In this document: piece by piece, positions 24,812 through 37,700 of the stretch
How positions within the stretch are numbered: position 1 is the stretch's first letter
Layout: each line of letters opens with the position of its first letter
NCBI GenBank assembly: GCA_033026295.1
Contig: CM065182.1
Coordinates: 8,060,001 to 8,124,000 of the forward strand
DNA length: 64,000 nt
Origin: Channa striata
Lineage: Eukaryota > Chordata > Actinopteri > Anabantiformes > Channidae
Direction: 5' to 3'
Translations under genes and position numbers: made by a program
The notes under the pieces: generated by a model
Seen by the model: the letters and a program-made list of their open reading frames with translations, nothing else
Database searches by the model: none
Told to the model about the DNA's origin: nothing

Positions 24812-26230
24812 CCTGGAGCCGTGAAACCGGTCCCAGTTCTTCCTGCACTCATTTATGCAAGCGCTGATTGGTTAATTGAAAGCAGGGGCGTGCGGGCCCT
24901 AATTGAGCTGCCGTAATACAAATATAAAAATGGGAAGGTATGGAAAATAATCAAATATGAATCAAAAGACTAATTCAGGAATGAATATGCTAGGCAGCAA
25001 GTGTGCGAAATATCGATAAATCTGTGCACGGTTCCGCTTTAGATTTGCGCAAATCTCTAACATTATATTGGAGCTCCCCCTATAGCTCATGTTGACAGCA
25101 GACCCCGCCCCCCCCCAAAAAAAGCAGCCACATGGACTATGAAACATCCATTCCTCCATGTAAATTAATTTGAAAAGACTATTTTTGTATTTCAATAGCC
25201 TGCTGGTTTTTTTCAGATAAACCGGTGAAAGCAGGAAACGCACGGATAGCTATTAATGAAGCACAGATGTTCTGCCATGGGCAAGTGTCACACAAATGAA
25301 TATGTTAGCAGGGCAAAAAAATAAAAAAAGAATCCATAGTAGCTTAAAGCGTATATGAATAGAGCCATGCTGACTTCATAATGGGCAGCAGCACATTTAA
25401 AACATGAATAGCACTAATGAGAAACAGCTAGATGGATTGTGAATGTAGGTTAGTCAACACAGCAAGAACATGAATGTTATCCTAATGAGAACATTAAGGT
25501 TTTGAGAGTGTTCCGTTGAAAAGATAATATTCCCATAAAACCTCCCAAAACCCATCCAAAACACAGCGCGCTGCTGCGTTCACGTGCTGTCAGAATACTG
25601 CCCTCTCGAGTTGAAGAAGCTGTGCGTGTGTCATTCTCCGTGAACACATATACGCCTGTGCCCCTACTTCTAACGATTCACGCTTTGGATTAATAATCAA
25701 AATATAACGGACTTTGTTTTCTTTTTTTCCACTGCAAGATATGGGCTACATTTCAGACTTTAGACCCACTACAAATGAAAATACAAGAGAACTAAAAGCC
25801 AATTTTATTGTTTTTTTCCTTTTTTGAGGAAGTAAACTCTCCATCTGATAAAGGCTAACAACACTCACTTTTAGAGCAAAAACTTTGGTTTTCAATTTAA
25901 TAAGTTGACTTAAAAACTAGTCAAGCTATTCAACTAGCCTAAGTTATGGGCACAGTTAACACAGTAAATCACAGAATAATATTGGATAGAATATCTCAAA
26001 TCAACTATTTATAGTTTTTAAAGACTGTAACCACTTTAAACTCAGTGAAATCTGTCTTTAAATATTAAATAACGTTAAATAAAATCACTAGGTAATCATT
26101 TACATGATGTTAGGGGATGTTCCGAGCAACACTTGAAGGGCCCAGCCGGTCTATGCGGACTCGCCCTATAGGTGGCGCTGCGCCCTCGCGGATGATTTGC
26201 GCTCATGGGCACAGAATCTATACATATTGG
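24812..26230. other. ZAR1L-PDS5B intergenic interval
   Basis: About 1.4 kb separates the ZAR1L start codon from the PDS5B promoter; the two genes are head to head. I see no coding exon on either strand. The left part is near the ZAR1L promoter. The middle (25250-26100) is AT-rich and featureless. From about 26120 the sequence turns CpG-rich. Confidence 0.6.
24867..24871 (-). promoter_or_regulatory. CCAAT box upstream of ZAR1L
   Basis: The minus strand reads ttaaccaatcagcgc, a good CCAAT box context, about 60 bases in front of the ZAR1L start codon. With such a short distance the 5'UTR would have to be very short if this box drives the gene. A weak TATA-like tttatattt lies further upstream near 24925. 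Confidence 0.3.
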
Positions 26231-26660
26231 CGCCATTTTGGAGCGAGGAGGGGGAAGAGAGCTGCAGAGGAGGATACGATTGATCACAATTCACCGTAAC
26301 AGGTAAGAAAATGCACAAATAAGCAAAATCTTTTTGTCAAAATGCGGCGATATCTCCGGGCGCTGTTGCGAGCAGGGAGGTTTGATCCAGGATGCGCGCT
26401 CGGGGCAGCTCGGTTTCCAGCGCCGAGCGGTGGAGTGCAGCCCGCCTTGTTCGCCTCTGTTCTCGGCAGTCGTGTCCCGATTCACAGCGCTGGTTGACCA
26501 GGTCCTGCGGGCGCAAAATGACTAGCTGCTGAAAAACTAGCCCGTTCGCTAGGTTCGGTGCCCAGCAGCTCGAGCAAGCAGCGGCTCTCCCTGCTTGTTT
26601 GAGCGGTCTGGGGCTATTAGTGGCCATATAACGGTTGGTAGCCGGACTGTGTTGTTCAGT
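26120..26660 (+). promoter_or_regulatory. CpG-rich PDS5B promoter with YY1-like site
   Basis: CG dinucleotides are frequent here compared with the AT-rich flanks (for example gcgctgcgccctcgcgg near 26175). The sequence cgccattttgg at 26231-26241 matches a YY1 site (CCATnTT), commonly found at start sites of broadly expressed genes. The first PDS5B exon ends 60 bases downstream. The transcription start is probably close to 26200-26240. Confidence 0.5.
26231..26302 (+). other. pds5b: PDS5B non-coding exon 1
   Basis: Only the 3' edge is supported: cgtaacag followed by the strong donor gtaagaaa at 26303. The 5' edge is a guess tied to the YY1-like site. The exon would join the acceptor at 31694, 20 bases before the start codon, as in mammals where the first PDS5B exon is untranslated. 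Confidence 0.55.
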
Positions 26661-26699
26661 GGTACGTTACTATCCGTCCGTCCTCTGTCACTGTGATTG

Positions 26700-26795
26700 C
26701 TGATGCTAACGCTAGCGCGGTCATGCTAGCCAGTGTAGGCGCTAGCTAAATGTGCATAGCAGCTAGCTAACGGCAGCTAACACGATTATCCACGG
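26700..26795. repeat. GCTAGC/GCTAAC motif cluster downstream of PDS5B exon 1
   Basis: Within about 95 bases gctaacgctagc, gctagcc, gctagcta, agctagctaac and cagctaac recur, mostly as the palindrome GCTAGC or its one-base variant. This low-complexity pattern lies 400 bases into PDS5B intron 1. Confidence 0.55.
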
Positions 26796-29700
26796 TCAAC
26801 GTTACAGCAACAAGCCGTCTCAGCTATTCCTCAGTCTCTGCTTTTGACATGCTGCTGTGCAATAACCATAAGGACTCCATTCATGCGGCGATTTATTCTG
26901 CGTTAACTTGCATTTACTTTTATTGTGGAAACGTGTGATAGTAGCACGCTAATGGCAATCCCGTGCCAATCGGGATGCAGAATGATTGTCGTTGTGACTC
27001 GCCTTTGCTTGATATCACAGCTGCTTTATTTATTGCTGAATCGGCCGTCAGCCAGATGCATTTGTTAGATTGGAGTGGAATATTTTTCTCTTTCTGTTGA
27101 GGACTCGGCGTGACAGCAGCATGCCCAAGGTGATCGTTTACTCTTATTAATTTAACCTCTGCAAACGACAAAAGGATTCGAGCGAGCGAGCAGCGGCAGT
27201 GAAAACCACACAGACAGCAGGACGGGTTTCCGAAATAAAGTCAGTCCCGAGTCGGTGCGTTTGTTGTGACAGCCATCAGCCTGTGGCTGTTCAGTGGGTC
27301 TGTCATCCCCCAGCATGGATTGACTGCAGGTTGTGTTCAAAAAACTTTTCTAAACAGCCAAATCCGAACATAATATATTAGCTCTCTGGTGGTTCATAAC
27401 AATATTCGTTTTCTAGTTAATTGTTTCTTTAAAAACACGTGTACGTGAGTTTTGGATCAACAGCGGTTTATGACTTAAAGGGCACATCACAGATTTTCCT
27501 TGCCTCCTATAGTTACAGTTTAGAGAGTTAATTTAATCTGCCTAGCATATATAATATGTCTTCTTCTAATTTACTAGTCTAGATGATATTATGCAGATGA
27601 GTTTTTCAGTGCATGTTGAACAGATCAACAATAAACTGCAACCCCATTCATGTACATGCCCTCTCCAAACTACAACTAGAGGAACAAAGTTGAAATTTGT
27701 TATGATGGTCTTTTATGCTGGATTTACCATATATCAGTGTAATGCTTTGCTTTTACTGACTTGACATGATTAAACTCTCATGGAAAATCACTCATATTAA
27801 CATAACTTAAGAAAACAACAACAAAGGAGGATTAGTAATAAAAGGCAAAAAGACAAGAGGACATATTCTGAATTGACACAATGTCATTTTATAAATTCAG
27901 TGTCAGTAGCCAGAACATTTGTTTTGACAGCTATCAACTTGTGATTAGTGAATAATCTTATCGTCAACACAGTAGATGGTCGTAAGAAAATATCTGACTA
28001 ATGGCCATTTTTGGTTTATATAAAGCCTTTTAATAGAAATTTACCAACTGAAAGGTGAGGCAAAGTATGTTAGGTGAAATTCATGCTCTCCAAATCCACG
28101 ATAGTTTGTGTTCCTGTCATGGTGCTGTTGTTTAGTGGCTACATGAAGAAACCATGTCTCCTAAGACCTGCTTCAGCAATGTTGTCTGTTTCTACAAGAT
28201 ATGCAGTACTACTTTCCTTGCAGTTTGATCCAACCTAGCTATCTAATTCTCCCAACCTTTCCACTTCTTCCATTCCCTCATTTTCTGATTTTTGCAGACA
28301 CATTTAGTAAAATTTGTCTATTTCGTTTAATCTTGGAAAATATACTTGTTGCCAATCCTTCCCTGTTCAGCCTGTTTCCCTTAATTTGTGTTTGAATGAA
28401 TGCCAACATGTAGGTCTCTGAGTTCACCCTTCAAACCAGCTGGTTCCAGTTGTTCCTCTGTCACAATCTTCTCTCTGACCCACAGGGTTAAAACCAGAGT
28501 TCAGATTAGGTCAGATGGACCACTCACAGTCTTCATATTTCTGCTGGCAGCTGCATTAAAGGGCTAAAGTGGAGAAACAGAAGCGGCAGACAGATAAAGA
28601 CACTTGGTGTGGGAATAAATGTGTTTGACTGTGATAGAACAGTAATGAGATGAAAGTAGCCCATGTTCAAGAGCTTTAATATCTTGTAAAGCCTGCTCAT
28701 GTGTGATTATTTACTGCTGCCTCTTATTCAACATGTTCAAAGTGAAATTTTCCCTGGTGGATTGTACACAGGCAGTCTCCCTCCGTTAAGAAAAAAATTT
28801 ATTCTGATTGGCTGCCAGATTTCTCTGTTAGTGTGGTAAACCGAGAGAGAGGCACTCAAATTTGGCAGCAACTGTGTGGTAGAAAAGAAGGTCAGAACCA
28901 AGCAATTTGGCAGTCTGCCAGTGTCCAGTGTGTCTGGCCCTGCTTGTCTGTGTGTGTTTGTGTGTACAAAATCTCAAGTACAGCTGAGGAAAATTGTTTT
29001 TGTGATTTTTTAAAAACCCAATATTGTGGTCTGGCCTCTAAATCAAACCCGGCAATGACTTTTGTCAGACCTTCCGGCCTGGACTGCTTCATACTATTCA
29101 ATTTGCCTTCAATGGCAAAAGTTAGAGAATTTGTGGAAAGGCACCAACAACACAGTAGTTACAATATAAAAGTTGAATTTGTCCATAAATTTAATAACTT
29201 ATATATGCAATGAGACATTTTTCCATTAGGGAGTCCACTAGGGAATTATCACCATTCAGACACCTTGACACCTTTTATTTTAACTGAAAAATGAGGAAAA
29301 AGTAGAAATCATTGCAGAGCCGTTGTATTTATTTGCATTAGGTTGAACAGTTGTGCGTAATGAAGAGGCTGATCAGTGTTTGTATTCCACATTTCAGGCA
29401 ACTTTACCAATTAAAGTAGGAAAAGAATCTGAGTTGCATGGCGAACAGAGTGAAAATGTGACAGTTTAACGGCTACTTCCTTTGCTATGTAGTTCTGAAT
29501 TCCAGTCAGAAATCCAGGAAATCATCATGGGTCATCCTTGCTCCAATAGCTGCTTTTTATTTGACCTGAATAAAAACACTGCCTTGTACAAATCCACATC
29601 TGGCTTTCTTCTGCAACAAATTTGTTAGGAGAAGAAAACGGAAACTTGTGAAATTAGGACAGAAATTGAGCCGGTTGTGATCTGGAAAGGAAAGATGCAC

Positions 29701-31713
29701 AAGATTGTTTACAGCCTATTAAAGAACATGAGTTTGGAATTTGTTAGACACAGTTTAACAGTAAAGTACTTTCCTAAATATCCTAATTGTAAGCAGTCCC
29801 TGATTGTAAGCAACAGTTTTCCTTTGTGATTCACCTTCACCAGCAAACCAAGTTTGCAGACGCAGTTTTTGGAGGAGCACTGCTAAGAACCTAGTTGCGG
29901 TATGGTTGTTCAGTATTGACACTTTTCCTGTACGTCTTCTCTATATGACTAATTGATCATCAGATGTCACAACCCATGTATAGTGTCTCATTTTATTAAT
30001 ATGGATAATATTTATTTGACTCATAGAAATAAAACTGAATTAATTTAGCTCATAAAATGTGACATTTCTTGTCAGTCTCTGGACAGTCAAAGGTGATGTC
30101 TACAACTTATTTGTCAGTCATTTTCACCATTGAAAACTGAAGTTTTACCGTAGTTGAAGTTTGGCATTTATTTAATATGCTAAACGTTTCAATTAAACTT
30201 TTTTCCCCCAAAAGATGCTCCAAAACTTATTTTAAAGTAACGAGTTGCTGTTGATGAACCCCCCCCCCCCGTGACCCAGATGCATTGTGTAGCCAAGGCA
30301 GAAGTGCACAGAGCTGTAATCACTTATAAAAGTTCTTGGGCTTGTCCTTCGAGCAAATCAGAATTTCAATTATTTCAGCTTGATTAGTATGTGTTGGAGA
30401 ATTTTTCATTTATTGAATGTCATTAAGACAACTACCTAAAGCACTGCGCAGAGTGTGGCGGAGCAGAGGGAGGGAGAGCTCATGTGCGCCGACATAGCCA
30501 AATGGAACTCAGCCAAAGAGCAGACTTTCAATTTCTCTTCTGTTTGAGCTCAAAGTGATCATAAAGTAGGTGTCTGCACTTATATCTTCATTTGCCTAGA
30601 AAAGTAAATCGTTGGTCCTTGGAAATCCGTTTACAATTTACCCTATAATATGCACTTTACATAATTTACATCTAAGGAAACAATGATGTTTTCTGCTTGT
30701 GAGTGCCTTACCATGCAGACACAGTATCATAAATAAAGGCTCGCTTTTCTGCAGCATCTCCTGACCTGTGAGGCTTTCACTCAGGCTACATCCACTGAGT
30801 AGGAGAATAGTCGCATAATAAAAAAAGGATGGCTCATGTATTTGTGGCTTTCTGTTGTTTTCATTTCTTGCTTGTCTGCAATTTACTTAAATTGGCTGAT
30901 CTGCCCTTGTTTGAGACTGAATAAATGACAGGTGACATTACATTTATTTTTAATCACAAAATTCCTATAAACTGTGAGCACAAGGCTCTGGTTAATTGCA
31001 TACGTTTGTTCTATGACAATGCTTTTTAAATTGCACATTTTCCTTTGACCTCTGTTATACTCAGAAATCCTGGGTAGAACCCAAACTTGTGTGACGAGTC
31101 AGAGTTAAGTTTCATCTGAAAAGAGGAAATGTTTGTAAAATGTAGAAGAAAAATTAAGCACCTTTCTGCTATTTTTAATATGTGTGATGGACAAGAAATA
31201 TGTGCATGTTGATACATGCAAATATTTATTAGCAGTTACCACAGTCCAGCACAACATATCTGGCTAAAAAACAGTGGACTAAATTAAAACTTGGAACACA
31301 TTTTGGATTGTTTGAATGTCCCAAACATGGTTTGAGTGTATGGACAGAATGGTGGCTATGGTAATTAAATGTGGAAGATAATAATGTAGCAACTCGCAGT
31401 GGAAAGTCGGCCTGCTGTCTGAATGCAGCAATTTCATCCTTAATTCAGCTGGTGGAAAGCTATTACCATGCTATGAATACCACGCAGAATTTTTCAGAAG
31501 TTGTGCCATTGTAGATTTATTGGAGGCTTGGATGTATTAAAAAGATTTGCCTTGGGTTCGAAAGAGTTGACAATATTTTTTGCTTTTGGTTCAGCATTTC
31601 TTCTAGTTGGATTTATAGACCCTTTCTTTTCTGTCTCACTTACTGTCATCAAGTCATTTAATTTTTATCAAACATGATTGTTTCTTTACCCAGGCAGTAA
31701 AGAGCTAAAGAGG

Positions 31714-34700
31714 ATGGCTCACTCTAAAGCTCGAGCCGCAGACGGGAAGGTGACCTACCCTCCGGGGGTCAAGGAGATCTCTGACAAAATCTCCAAAGAG
31801 GAGATGGTCCGCAGGCTCAAGGTAAGCTTTTTTCCTCCCTTTCTGTCACAGCGTGTTTATTGTGTGTATCAGCAGGAACTTTCAGGCTTTGGTCACATAA
31901 CTGAAGGATTATGCTGTATTTTCTTTTAAAATCAGCTAAATGTTATAAGTCATTATTGCTTAGTAATAATTATTATTTTCTCACTTATTGCTCATTAACA
32001 TGATGCATCACAATGCAAATTTAGTGTTGTTATCTTATGTTTGTAATGTTTTTAAAAGCTCGTTGATTTTAAAACTCATTGTCTTTGATTGATGCTGCGT
32101 CCATATTTACAACCGCTTATCGATTTAGCCAATTAAACCAGTAATACTTTGGCACCTTTGCTGATTTCTAATTATCCCCCATCTCTCACACAGATGGTTG
32201 TGAAAACCTTCATGGACATGGACCAGGACTCAGAGGAGGAAAAGGAGCTGTACCTGAACCTGGCCCTTCACCTAGCTTCAGACTTTTTCCTCAAACACCC
32301 AGACAAGGATGTGCGTCTGCTGGTGGCCTGCTGTTTGGCAGACATATTCAGGATATATGCCCCAGAGGCACCCTACACATCCCCAGATAAATTGAAGGTA
32401 TGTAAAACCTTATGAGGGTGAAACCAAATAATTAAGAAATCTCTCAATTCCAACCGGATTACAGTTTTACATAAGCCTTTTGGGTTTTCTGTGCTCAATC
32501 GATTTGTTTTCATTTGCTAGCATGGAACTAAAATTTGTGCAGCGTTTGGTTGGAGGCTTGATGTGACTCATACTTTTTGCAGAGCCATTTTTACGAGCTG
32601 TTTATTAGACGGACTCCAAATCCGGTTTAAGTATTGCATACCTGACTCTTTTGTTTTTCTTTGTTCAATCTTTAAAGTGTCAGTGTCTGTAGAAAAAGAG
32701 ATTTTTTGCTCATTCTGAATATTTTGGCTGAAAACTTGTTCTGTGCTAGGTTTTCCTAATTATTTTGTGTGTGGTGCATTTATGATGTGTGTTTCTTGTT
32801 TGTTTTTGTCTCCAGGACATTTTCATGTTCATCACCAGACAGCTAAAGGGATTGGAGGACACCAAAAGTGCTCAGTTCAACAGATATTTCTATTTGCTTG
32901 AGGTGTGTGACTCTAAGATTGAATCTGCTTAATAAGTCTTAATTATGTGGAATCCCTTATTATGTGTACGCTGGGACCGGAGTTGTTGATTCCAAACTAT
33001 TAAGTTGACGAGTTTAAAGTATTTATGTGACAGTTTGAGGATATTGCAGAATTTTGTGCCTTTTTCGTGACAACAGTCTTTGGTTATGAACGCGCTCATT
33101 AATCAGACCACAGGCAGAAGCCCTTATGTGATTACCAGTAACTAGCTAATACCACCAGCGATAGTTGCCGTTGATAAGAGGGAAAACTCTTTTCTTTTTG
33201 TGTGTGTTCCTGTAGATACTACTTAGTCAGTAGCAAATTTAGTTTTTTACCAAAAGATTGAGGACATTTTTAGGAAGTGAGGACAGTCATCACAACTTTA
33301 GAGAGATTTTTGAGGGTCAAGACTGGGTTTTGGGCTCAGGATTAGGATTAGTTTTAGTTAGGGTTAGGCATTCAGTTGTGATGTTAGGAGCTAGGTATTG
33401 CATTGTGTCAATGATTATCCTCACAAGTATAGCGGTAAAATGTGCGTGTGGATTTGTTGGACTTCAACAAACTTGTACGTTTTGCGTTTTGCCATCCTTG
33501 TGCCTGTATCCACAAGGATGGTACACATCTTTTGAGTGGTGTTTTATAAAAGAAGACTCAAATGTTTTGAAACCCTTAATTTACTTTCTCTTCTTAAAAA
33601 TGTATTTTTGGATCCAAGCTTGACATTTAAGCTTTACTGTGCAGTATGGTAAATATTGTATTTTATACAAATAAGTATTGAAAACATTGAAAGGTGACCT
33701 TTTATTGACTCTTGGTTTTTAAATAGATCTTATGTAAGTATAGAACATCAAATAATGCAGAAGCTAAATAAGAATGTCGAGGGAGGATGCGTTGGTAATA
33801 TGCACTCTTGCTCTGCAACAGATTCTTAAAGGAAACATGTTTATCTGCAGTGATCTGGCATTTTTTTATCTCTCTCAGTCTGCAGCAGACACTCCATCTA
33901 AACATTTTTTAAACCAACAGTCAAAAATTTATACAAGTCTAAAAGAGTTTCCTTCCTCTGTATGTAAAAAAACTAATGTTTGCAGGTTCATTTAGATGTC
34001 ATTAAAAAGCCTGTGTAAGAAATTTTAATAATTGTTTTAGGCTTGTTGGAACAACAGTGAAACAGTCAATTAAGCAACAGTACCATAAAAGCATATACTG
34101 TATTAGAGGCTTAGTTAATTGTAACATTTTTGCAGCAGCAGACATCTTTTTTTATTGAAAAAGTTGAAAAAATTTACTGTCCTGCTCCTGTCAGAACTAA
34201 CAAGCCCTCACCATCCTCCTACCTGCCGAACAAACTGGGATACCAATACCAGAGCTAAAAGAAATTAAATATCAGATACGGAAATAATTGTTTGATAACT
34301 TTGCACTATAGCTGCTGTAGGTATATCAGCAGCTATTTGCTTATAAATAGTGATAGTAACTTTAACAAATGAAAGGTTAATAATGCCCTAATATCCGATA
34401 GCCTCCAGCAATTTCATAGGGTCTACCACACACCTGCAAAATGTAGACAGTATCCAAGAAATCTGTTGTTTTTTTTTTTGTTTTTTTTTTTTGCATATCC
34501 ATAGCAAATTGCATAACCACTAACGTTCTGCATCGTCTTTTTGTGCAGAACATAGCATGGGTGAAGTCCTATAATATTTGCTTTGAGCTTGAAGACAGCA
34601 ATGAGATCTTCACCCAGCTTTACAGAACACTCTTCCAGGTCATCAAGTAAGTGATGTTATCCTCATGCAACATGCGCCTTAATGTGAATTTCGACTCATT

Positions 34701-37700
34701 TCTTCCTGTTTTAGGCTACAGCAGTCTTTACAGGAACAACAGAAATGAGCCTCTGTAATCCTCTCTTAACACCTCAGTCTATCTCCACTGCTACACCCTG
34801 AAACCGCACAGTAGCAGTCTGCTTGATTCTCTTTGATTGCACACTCTCCTCTCCCTTTATTCCTCTTTTTTTTTTTTCAATTTGCTCTGCTCAACACAAC
34901 CTTCAGGGCTGAATTCTGCAGTACAGTATTTGGATGTCTGCCACTGGAACAAAAATGTGGTTGTGTGTCAAGGATGTGCCAGCACAATGCTTTTTTAGAT
35001 AGGAAGAATCTAAAGAGCTCTGCTTCCTATTTGAAACATTTGCAGTGAGTTAGAGGCTGCAGTGGAATGCAGCTCTCATGTTTTTGTGACTCTTTCAGTG
35101 TATAGGAGGTAATGAGACTAGTTATGTCTGGCAGCTTTGTGGACAGGAGTCACTGAGATACAAAACGTGATGATACGCTTTACCCTTCACGGAAATGCAG
35201 ATCATTATGAGCACGTACACTCTCCCTCCCATGCAAAATCAGTAAAACCAGTTTGTTTCTAATATTAAACCTCCTCCAAGTGACAATGGCAAATCGACAT
35301 AAAATGCCTACTGCCAGCAAAGTAAATTGCAGTTAAAAAGTCACAGATTTTTGGTCTTATTTTATTTATTTATGGTTTTTTTGGTAGTGTCGTTGTTTTT
35401 TTATTTTGGCTGAAATTCAGTTAATTTTAAGTTGCTGTTTTTATGGGATGTTGGGTTGAATGTTAGAATTTAAGATGTGTGACAATAGCATCCTTGACCT
35501 TTGACCCCTGTTGCTTTATTTCCCTAGCAATGGCCACAACCAGAAGGTGCACATGCACATGGTGGATCTGATGAGCTCCATCATCTGTGAGGGTGACACT
35601 GTTTCGCAAGAACTGCTGGACACTGTGTTGGTCAACTTGGTGCCTGCACACAAGGTGTGTATATAACATATGTAACGCACACAAAACATACATTTTTTTT
35701 TTACATTGATCCACAGATGCTAATAAAAGTCAAAGCAGCTAAAATGTGCACTCTGAAGCTAATTTATATTGTCTGTTTACTGGAGCCAATGTAATTTTCT
35801 ATACCCTGTAATTCAGTGAGACCCCTGCAGGTGAGAAAAGGTAAATCAGTCCGTAGACAGCTTTGTCTGCTTTAGTTCTCCTAATAGGATTGTTCAGAGT
35901 GGGAAAATGAGAAATTATGGAGCACCTTCCTATTTTTCACAAAATATGTAGTTTATGACACCCAGACATGTTTTGAAAATGTACTTTGACCTCTTGTTTT
36001 ATTCATCAGCTGTTTATTTTTCTGTCTAGAATTTGAACAAACAAGCGTATGACCTGGCCAAAGCTTTACTGAAGAGGACTGCTCAGGCTATTGAGCCATA
36101 CATCACAAATGTAAGAATATTTCTTGGATATGTCTACCCCCCTTCACTTTAGTCCCTGACTGTTTGTTCTTCATTTAAATTTTTACAGTTGACTTGAAAA
36201 GTTTTAACTTGAATGGTGTATAGTGTAGCTTTAAAGGTTTTTCTTTTGTATCCCAATGGGACACACTGTCAGAGGACTTGAACCTGCTTTAAATACAAGC
36301 AGCCACACTAGAAATGTTGTACTTCTTAGACAAGGAAATCTAAGGAAATTATGGTCCTAAGTGATTTGCTGGATCTTTAAGTCTGCTGTTTATGACATTA
36401 GATGTATCCAGCTATTCATGTTGAGGTTGACATCATACATGCAGCTTTATGTGATAACTTCAGAGTTTTTGAAACTGTTGGTATTGGATAAATTTGGAGA
36501 CTTGGTGACTCATGAACAGTACTATCAGCTCCATAGATGTTTTCCACCTTATTTTTGACCCTTCTGTAGAAATTGGATTGCATATGCGTGCCATGAAAAC
36601 CGAATCGTATATGAGTAATGTTAGTTTCAAACGCAAGACCATGACTGACAATGTCTCATATACATCAAAGCAATTAATCTCACCTCTTCTTTATCAGTTC
36701 TTCAACCAGGTGCTGATGCTGGGAAAGACGTCAGTCAGTGATCTGTCGGAGCATGTTTTCGACCTCATTTTGGAGCTTTACAACATAGACAGCCACCTGC
36801 TGCTGTCTGTGCTGCCACAGCTTGAGTTTAAACTCAAGGTATCCAAACATACTGTTTCCATACCATATTTAATAATAATATCTAAACGTATAATTTGTCA
36901 TATACACTTGCATATAATTCAGTTATTATAGTTGTATACGTAAGATGATGATGTGCAGTGTTAACATATGAAAGAAGAGGCAATGGTGGTTTTATTTTTA
37001 TTATGAGCATTATCACACATATAAGACTAATAACCCATGTTCTCTAATCCATTAGATACAGATTTGCACATTTTTACTTTCTCTGCAGGTTTGTTGGTTC
37101 ATATTAGAAAGATAAAGCAGTCAGCCAGTCAGCATAATGTTGCTTCTGCTGTGTCTCATAAAGGCATCCTGCTGATGGATAACACTCATTAACTGTTCAG
37201 ACGGAGTGTAGATCTCTGCTGTCTTCTCAAAATAATAGCTGCGATAAAATCTCTTCCCCACAGATTACACACAGGCTCTCTCTTATGTGTGCTCAGTCCT
37301 TTCTCTCACTCTCATTCATTTCATCTTTCTCTCCCTACTAAATTTCTTCCTTTTCATCTCCAGTCCCTCCTTTTTTTTTTCTGTTTTCCTCATTTTATCC
37401 TCTGTTTTCTGTTCTTCACAACTTGCTACCAATCAAACTGCTGTCTTGCTGTGTTATGAAAATGGTAATGTTGCCAACGAAGTTAATGTAAATGGCTTGG
37501 CATGTCTGTCTAAATGACACAGCCAAATTCTGTGCATCATTTCTCTCTCTCTCTCCTTCCGTCTGTATCTGCAGAGTAACGATAATGATGAGAGGCTCCA
37601 GGTGGTGAAGCTGCTGGCTAAGATGTTTGGAGCCAAGGACTCCGAGTTGGCTGCGCAGAACAAACCGCTCTGGCAGTGTTACTTGGGCAGGTGGGTTTCC

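Noticed and set aside
24573..24916. Overlapping open frames on both strands around ZAR1L exon 1
   Set aside because: Only the minus-strand frame ending at 24218 joins the ZAR zinc-finger exons; the others are shadows.
33258..33623. 121-codon open frame within a PDS5B intron
   Set aside because: It covers an interspersed repeat with a telomere-like core; no protein similarity is recognised.
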